This document shows positions 13,580 through 18,112 of a DNA stretch of 18,112 nucleotides, piece by piece; position 1 is the first letter of the stretch; every line of letters starts with the position of its first letter. The notes below the pieces were generated by a model. The model did not search any database and had not been told where the DNA came from. It saw nothing but the letters and a program-made list of their open reading frames with translations. Position numbers and translations under genes: made by a program. The DNA comes from JBBAEV01 sp041655735. Lineage in GTDB: Bacteria; Bacillota_I; Bacilli_A; RF39; UBA660. The stretch spans positions 1-18,112 of the forward strand of contig JBBAEV010000018.1 of assembly GCA_041655735.1 (NCBI GenBank), given 5' to 3'.

Positions 13580-15244
13580 ATGAATAGCAATATAAAAATA
13601 ACATTTGATAATAATACAAGTAATATGTTTGAAACGGGGACTTCTATTATTGATATTTGTAATGATAAGAAACGATTATTTAAACATGACATTATAGTCG
13701 CTAAAATTAATAATAATTTAATAGAACTTACCACAAGAATTGAAAAAGACTGTCATATAACCTTTTATGATTTGTCCCATCCTTATGGCAACAGAATTTA
13801 TGAAAGAGGGTTAAAGTTTTTATTAATAAAAGCTTTTAAAGATATAGTAGGAAAAAAGTATGATATTAAAATTGAACATTCTATTGATAAAGGTATATAT
13901 TGTGAAACAGATATTAATTTATCAGGAGAGATAGTAAGAAAAATAGAAAAAAGAATGCACGAATTGGTAGGACAAAAAATCCCTTTTAAAAAGACAGAAG
14001 TTGATAGACAAGATGCTATAGACTATTTTAAAAATAATAACCAATTAGATAAAGTTGATGTTTTAAAATATAATGTCAATAGCGTTATTACATTATATAA
14101 GTTAGATTATTTATATGATTATTTTTTTGGCATCATGCCACCAGATACATCATATTTAAAATTTTTTAGACTAACATATGTTGAGCCTAAAGGATTGGTA
14201 CTAGGATATCCTACTATATTTAGACCTAACATTATAGCACCTTATGTTCATCATAAAAAAATGTTTAAAGTATTTAGGGAATATTCTAATTGGGGTGAAA
14301 TAATTAATTTGGTAAATGCTTCTGATTTAAATAGAATAATTTCTAATGGTAAAATAAAAAATTTAATTCAAATTTCTGAACTATTACATACCAAAAGATT
14401 GACAAAAATATCTGAAGAAATTTATAAAGATAAAGAAAAAATAAAAATAATATTAATAGCTGGACCTTCGGCTTCAGGGAAAACAACCACATCAAAAAAA
14501 TTATCTATCCATTTAAAAAGTATGGGTTTAAATCCTAAAACAATTTCTACAGATGATTATTTTTTAGAACGAGAAGAAACTCCAAAAGATATACATGGGG
14601 AATATGATTATGAAACTATTGATGCGATTGATATTGAATTATTTAATGATCATTTAACAAAATTATTAAATAAAAAAGAAATTATTAATCCTACTTATAA
14701 TTTTATTACTGGCAAGAAAGAATATGTTGATAATAAAACTATGAAATTAGATGACAAAGATATATTAATAATAGAAGGTATTCATGGGTTAAATGAAAGG
14801 TTAACAGAGAAAATACCTAGGGATAAAAAATATAAGATATATATAAGTCCTTTAACTCAATTAAGTATTGATAATCACAATCGCATTCATACTACTGATA
14901 CAAGGTTGCTTCGTAGAATAATAAGAGATTATAAATTTAGAAATTATACAGCAGAAGATACCATAAAATCATGGGCAAATGTCAGAAAAGGAGAGGAAAA
15001 ATATATATTTCCATATCAAGATGAAGCAGATGTAGTATTAAATTCAGCTTTAATATATGAAATAGGAGTATTAAAGACATTTGCGGAGCCGCTATTGTTT
15101 TCTATTGATGAAAATAAAGAGGAATATATTGAAGCAAAAAGATTAATAAATTTCTTAAGAAACTTTTTACCAATATCACCGGAAGATATTCCTAAAGATT
15201 CAATCTTAAGAGAATTTATAGGAGGAAGTATATTTGATGAATAA
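13580..15244 (+). CDS. Nucleoside (uridine-type) kinase with N-terminal TGS/SAD-like region
   Basis: This 554-residue protein has the layout of the long nucleoside kinases of Firmicutes. An N-terminal TGS domain (about 1-62) is followed by a threonyl-tRNA-synthetase SAD-like region (about 65-200), a linker, and a uridine-kinase/PRK-type P-loop domain (about 285-500). Walker A is GPSASGKTTTSKK with G295, K301 and T302; STDDYFLEREETPKD and GEYDYETIDAID follow, and IIEGIHGLN is the Walker-B/substrate region, all typical of Udk relatives. It probably phosphorylates uridine or cytidine; the exact substrate is not evident. The start ATG 13580 is preferred because AAAGAGGG (13565-13572) precedes it and the earlier TTG lies in the -10 element. 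It is followed by gap with a 57-base gap and no obvious terminator. Confidence 0.85.
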   Translation: MNSNIKITFDNNTSNMFETGTSIIDICNDKKRLFKHDIIVAKINNNLIELTTRIEKDCHITFYDLSHPYGNRIYERGLKFLLIKAFKDIVGKKYDIKIEHSIDKGIYCETDINLSGEIVRKIEKRMHELVGQKIPFKKTEVDRQDAIDYFKNNNQLDKVDVLKYNVNSVITLYKLDYLYDYFFGIMPPDTSYLKFFRLTYVEPKGLVLGYPTIFRPNIIAPYVHHKKMFKVFREYSNWGEIINLVNASDLNRIISNGKIKNLIQISELLHTKRLTKISEEIYKDKEKIKIILIAGPSASGKTTTSKKLSIHLKSMGLNPKTISTDDYFLEREETPKDIHGEYDYETIDAIDIELFNDHLTKLLNKKEIINPTYNFITGKKEYVDNKTMKLDDKDILIIEGIHGLNERLTEKIPRDKKYKIYISPLTQLSIDNHNRIHTTDTRLLRRIIRDYKFRNYTAEDTIKSWANVRKGEEKYIFPYQDEADVVLNSALIYEIGVLKTFAEPLLFSIDENKEEYIEAKRLINFLRNFLPISPEDIPKDSILREFIGGSIFDE

Positions 15245-15301
15245 AGATATGGTAGGATAGTAATAAATTAATTATTAAAAATAAAAAAGGAGATGATTTA
15301 A

Positions 15302-16318
15302 ATGGCAATTAAAGTAGCAATAAATGGATTTGGAAGAATTGGACGATTAGCCTTTAGATTAATGGAGGAAGATTCAAATTATGAAATTGTGGCGATTAAC
15401 GATTTAACTGATGCGGAAACCTTAGCTTATTTATTAAAATATGATAGTGCACAAAAAGGATATCGTCAAAATGAAATAAGTTTTGAAGAAGAGCAGCTTA
15501 TTGTAGGAGATAAAAAAATAAAAATATATGCTGAAAAAGATGCGAATAATTTACCGTGGAAAGATTTGGCTGTTGATGTAGTAATGGAGTGTTCTGGTTT
15601 TTATACTGATAAAGATAAAGCCATGGCCCATATTAATGCAGGAGCTAGAAAAGTTATTATTTCAGCACCAGCTAAAGGAGATTTAAAAACAATTGTGTAT
15701 AATGTTAACCATAATATTTTAGATGGCAGCGAACAAATTATTTCTTGTGCTAGTTGTACAACTAATTGCTTAGCTCCTGTTTTAAAAATATTGGATGATA
15801 ATTTTAAAGTAATAAAAGGGTTTATGACAACTGTTCATTCATATACTAATGATCAAAACACATTAGATTCTCCTCATAAAAAAGGAATTAAAGCAAGAAG
15901 AGGAAGAGCAGCTGCTGCAAATATTGTGCCTTCTTCAACTGGCGCAGCTAAAGCTATTGGATTGGTATTACCAAATTTAGATAGTAAACTAAATGGTATT
16001 GCGTTAAGGGTACCTACTATTTCTGGGTCAATTATTGATTTAACCATAGAAATTGAAAAGAGCACTACTATCGAAGAAATAAATAATATGTTTAAAAATA
16101 ATGCTAATGAAACATTAGGATATACCGAAGATCCAATTGTTTCTAGTGATATAATTGGTGATCTTCATGGAGGAGTGTTCGATGCCTTAAGTACTTCAAT
16201 AGTAGAAGTTAATGATAAACAATTAATAAAAGTAATGGCTTGGTATGATAATGAAATGGGATATACTGTTCAAATGATTAGGACAGCTAAATACTTTAGT
16301 GAATTAATAGGTGATTAA
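15302..16318 (+). CDS. gap: Glyceraldehyde-3-phosphate dehydrogenase, type I
   Basis: GAPDH oxidises glyceraldehyde 3-phosphate to 1,3-bisphosphoglycerate with NAD in glycolysis. The 338-residue protein has the Rossmann motif NGFGRIGRLAFR at 8-19, the NDLTDAETLAYLLKYDS cofactor region, catalytic C152 in ASCTTNC and H179 in TTVHSYTNDQ, and the conserved AAAANIVPSSTGAAKA segment. The acidic residue in NDLTD favours NAD. AAAGGAG (15286-15292) precedes the ATG. No strong promoter is seen in the 57-base gap, so it may be read from the nucleoside-kinase promoter. The repressor gene cggR, usual upstream in Bacillus, is absent. It is coupled to pgk, the next glycolytic step. Confidence 0.97.
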   Translation: MAIKVAINGFGRIGRLAFRLMEEDSNYEIVAINDLTDAETLAYLLKYDSAQKGYRQNEISFEEEQLIVGDKKIKIYAEKDANNLPWKDLAVDVVMECSGFYTDKDKAMAHINAGARKVIISAPAKGDLKTIVYNVNHNILDGSEQIISCASCTTNCLAPVLKILDDNFKVIKGFMTTVHSYTNDQNTLDSPHKKGIKARRGRAAAANIVPSSTGAAKAIGLVLPNLDSKLNGIALRVPTISGSIIDLTIEIEKSTTIEEINNMFKNNANETLGYTEDPIVSSDIIGDLHGGVFDALSTSIVEVNDKQLIKVMAWYDNEMGYTVQMIRTAKYFSELIGD

Positions 16319-16319
16319 T

Positions 16320-17504
16320 ATGAAGAAAACAATAAGAGATTATAATTTAAATAATAAAAAAGTAATTATTAGATGTGATTTTAATGTTCCTGTTGAAAAT
16401 GAGGAAATAGCTGATGATAATCGTATTGTAGAAGCTATCCCTACTATAAAATATGCAGTAGAAAACAACGCCAAAGTGATTTTATTATCACATTTTGGTA
16501 GAGTGAAGGAAGAGAAAGATAAAAAAACAAATAGTTTAATAATAGTTGCTGAAAGATTAAGGCAATTATTAAAAAAAGAAGTTACTTTTATCCCTTATAC
16601 TAGTGGAATAGAAGTAGATACTGCTATTAAAAAAATGATGTCTGGGGACATAATAATGTTAGAAAATACTAGATTTGAAGATTTAGATAATGGAAAAGAA
16701 TCAAATAATGATTCTGAATTAGGTAAATATTGGGCATCATTGGGAGATATCTTTATTAATGATGCTTATGGTGCATCTCATCGTGCTCATGCTTCAACGG
16801 TTGGTATACCAACATATTTACCTAGTGGAACAGGATTTCTTGTTGAAAAAGAAATAAATGTTTTAACAAACATTGTTAAAGATCCTAAACATCCTTTTAC
16901 TGTTATATTAGGAGGTTCAAAAGTAAAGGATAAAATTGGAGTTATTAATAATTTAGTAAATAAAGCTGATAAAATTTTAATAGGTGGCGGAATGTCCTAC
17001 ACTTTTATAAAAGCTTTAGGATATGAAATAGGTACTTCTCTATTAGATGAAAGTAGTCTTGATTTTTGTAAAGAAATATTAACAAAATATAAAGATAAAA
17101 TAATAATTCCTAAGGATGTTATTGTAACAAAAGAATTTTCTCCTACAGCTACTAGTAGAGCTACTGATATTGATAAAATTGTGTATAATGAGATGGGAAT
17201 GGATATCGGACCACAAACAGTCGTTGCATATAGTTCAATATTAAGAAATAGTAAAACAATATTTTGGAATGGCCCAGTCGGTGTATTTGAATTTGATAGA
17301 TTTGCCGTAGGAACAAGAAAGTTATGTGATGTGTTATCAAAGACAGATGCTATTACAATTATGGGTGGCGGTGACATCGGTGCTGCTGTTACTAAATTTG
17401 GCTATAAAGATAAAGTTACAAGAGTATCAACAGGTGGTGGAGCTACCTTGATGTTTTTGGAAGGGAAGAAATTACCAGGAATAGAAATAGTTTCCAACAA
17501 GTAG
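16320..17504 (+). CDS. pgk: Phosphoglycerate kinase
   Basis: PGK transfers the acyl phosphate of 1,3-bisphosphoglycerate to ADP. The 394-residue protein shows the full signature set: IRCDFNVPVEN near the N-terminus, LLSHFGRVKE, LENTRFED, DAYGASHRAHAST, GGSKVKDKIGVI at the hinge, and C-terminal nucleotide-binding MGGGDIGAAVTKFG and STGGGATLMFLEGK. The start is ATG 16320: AGGTGA at 16309-16314 is spaced 5 bases away, whereas the in-frame GTG at 16311 lies inside that site. The ribosome site and the gap stop codon overlap, giving tight coupling. It ends TAG, 7 bases before the flippase-like gene. Confidence 0.97.
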   Translation: MKKTIRDYNLNNKKVIIRCDFNVPVENEEIADDNRIVEAIPTIKYAVENNAKVILLSHFGRVKEEKDKKTNSLIIVAERLRQLLKKEVTFIPYTSGIEVDTAIKKMMSGDIIMLENTRFEDLDNGKESNNDSELGKYWASLGDIFINDAYGASHRAHASTVGIPTYLPSGTGFLVEKEINVLTNIVKDPKHPFTVILGGSKVKDKIGVINNLVNKADKILIGGGMSYTFIKALGYEIGTSLLDESSLDFCKEILTKYKDKIIIPKDVIVTKEFSPTATSRATDIDKIVYNEMGMDIGPQTVVAYSSILRNSKTIFWNGPVGVFEFDRFAVGTRKLCDVLSKTDAITIMGGGDIGAAVTKFGYKDKVTRVSTGGGATLMFLEGKKLPGIEIVSNK

Positions 17505-17511
17505 GTGGGGT

Positions 17512-18112
17512 ATGAAGAAGTATACAAAAAACATTATATTTATTGTTGTAATTGCAGTATTGGTTGCATATTTTTCATTAAAAGATAATTTTTCTGAAAT
17601 AATGATTGAATTATTAAATATAAATATATGGTGGATAGTGTTTGCTTGTTTTTTAATGTTACTAAGTTGGTTATTAAAATCGTTATCATTATTTCACTTT
17701 ATTAGACAATTTAATAAACAATATCCGTTAAAAAAAGTATTTAGTTTAACAGTAATGACCCAATTTTTTAATGGAGTAACTCCTTTTGCTTCAGGCGGAC
17801 AACCAGCAGATATATACATACTGAAAAAAGAAAAAATTGATATTCCTACTGGGACTACAATAATTTTTCAAAATTTTATTGCATATCAGTTGGCTTTAAT
17901 CTTTTTTGCTTTATGTGCTATTATTTTAAACTATAAATATGGTATTTTTGCTCATATTCCTTTTTTAAGAGATTTAGTAGTAATTAGTTTTATAATAAAT
18001 ATATTATTAATAGTAGGTTATACATTAGTTAGTTATGACAATAAAATAATGAAATGGTTTGTTAAAATTATTATTAAGCTTGGTGTTAAATTAAAAATAA
18101 TAAAAAACAAAG
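17512..18112 (+). CDS. YbhN/LPG_synthase_TM-family (UPF0104) membrane protein, 5' part
   Basis: The ATG at 17512 follows AGGTGGGG (17503-17510), and the frame stays open to the window end (200 codons). At least four hydrophobic segments are visible (about 8-24, 38-58, 118-142 and 160-180). The motif FFNGVTPFASGGQPADIYILKK at about residues 80-101 is the hallmark of the flippase-like LPG_synthase_TM (UPF0104/YbhN) family, which includes the membrane part of MprF and proteins that move glycolipids or aminoacyl-lipids. The substrate cannot be told without the C-terminal half. It follows pgk so closely that co-transcription is likely, though no functional link to glycolysis is evident. Confidence 0.85.
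   Translation, partial: MKKYTKNIIFIVVIAVLVAYFSLKDNFSEIMIELLNINIWWIVFACFLMLLSWLLKSLSLFHFIRQFNKQYPLKKVFSLTVMTQFFNGVTPFASGGQPADIYILKKEKIDIPTGTTIIFQNFIAYQLALIFFALCAIILNYKYGIFAHIPFLRDLVVISFIINILLIVGYTLVSYDNKIMKWFVKIIIKLGVKLKIIKNK

Noticed and set aside
15245..15301. Dedicated promoter for gap
   Set aside because: Only weak matches (for example TAGGAT) without a -35; not strong enough to annotate.
1..18112. tRNA, rRNA, CRISPR array, riboswitch, defence island or prophage
   Set aside because: No conserved tRNA arms, repeat-spacer pattern, aptamer-like leader or phage/defence gene was seen; the holin-family name of the YvlD-like protein is historical.

Overview
The window is very AT-rich. Strong AGGTGAT-type ribosome binding sites, TGn-extended -10 promoters and the gene content (ftsEX, lgt, yvcK, whiA, clpP, YitT and YvlD families) point to an uncultured low-GC Firmicute of the Bacilli, perhaps an intestinal RF39/Erysipelotrichia-like lineage; that placement is inference. 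UGA is a true stop here: prfB (RF2) is present with its in-frame UGA frameshift site, prfB and ftsX end in TGA, and all tryptophans read are TGG. A code-4 mycoplasma is therefore excluded. Lgt and a secreted peptidoglycan hydrolase indicate a walled cell.

Layout. Positions 1-1800 are an accessory and decaying region: the 3' end of a secreted BIG2-repeat protein, a SEC-C zinc-motif remnant, a 54-residue membrane ORF with a good promoter, and a frameshifted gene fragment. Positions 1853-6667 hold prfB (programmed +1 frameshift), a YitT-family membrane protein, ftsE, ftsX and an EnvC-like M23 hydrolase, which make up a cell-division and wall-hydrolysis cluster. At 6736-7887 is a large type IV prepilin-like protein. 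Then come yvlD-like, lgt and trxB (7950-10078), and yvcK followed by whiA (10136-12030); whiA carries a one-base frameshift in an A8 tract. A decayed IS3-family element (about 12043-12468) follows, then two minus-strand genes, a small lipoprotein and clpP. A divergent nucleoside kinase with a TGS domain, then gap, pgk and the start of a YbhN/LPG_synthase_TM-type flippase fill the right end.

The order prfB-yvjA(YitT)-ftsEX ... yvlD-lgt ... trxB ... yvcK-whiA ... clpP ... gap-pgk is a compressed version of one chromosomal sector of Bacillus subtilis. secA, hprK, rapZ (yvcJ), crh and cggR are not at their expected places. The SEC-C remnant upstream of prfB may be a trace of secA.

I see no defence system, prophage, CRISPR array or tRNA. 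The least expected observations are a Cys-x23-Cys module occurring twice in the pilin-like protein and once in the lipoprotein, the whiA homopolymer frameshift, the in-frame internal deletion of the IS3 transposase, and the SEC-C relic.
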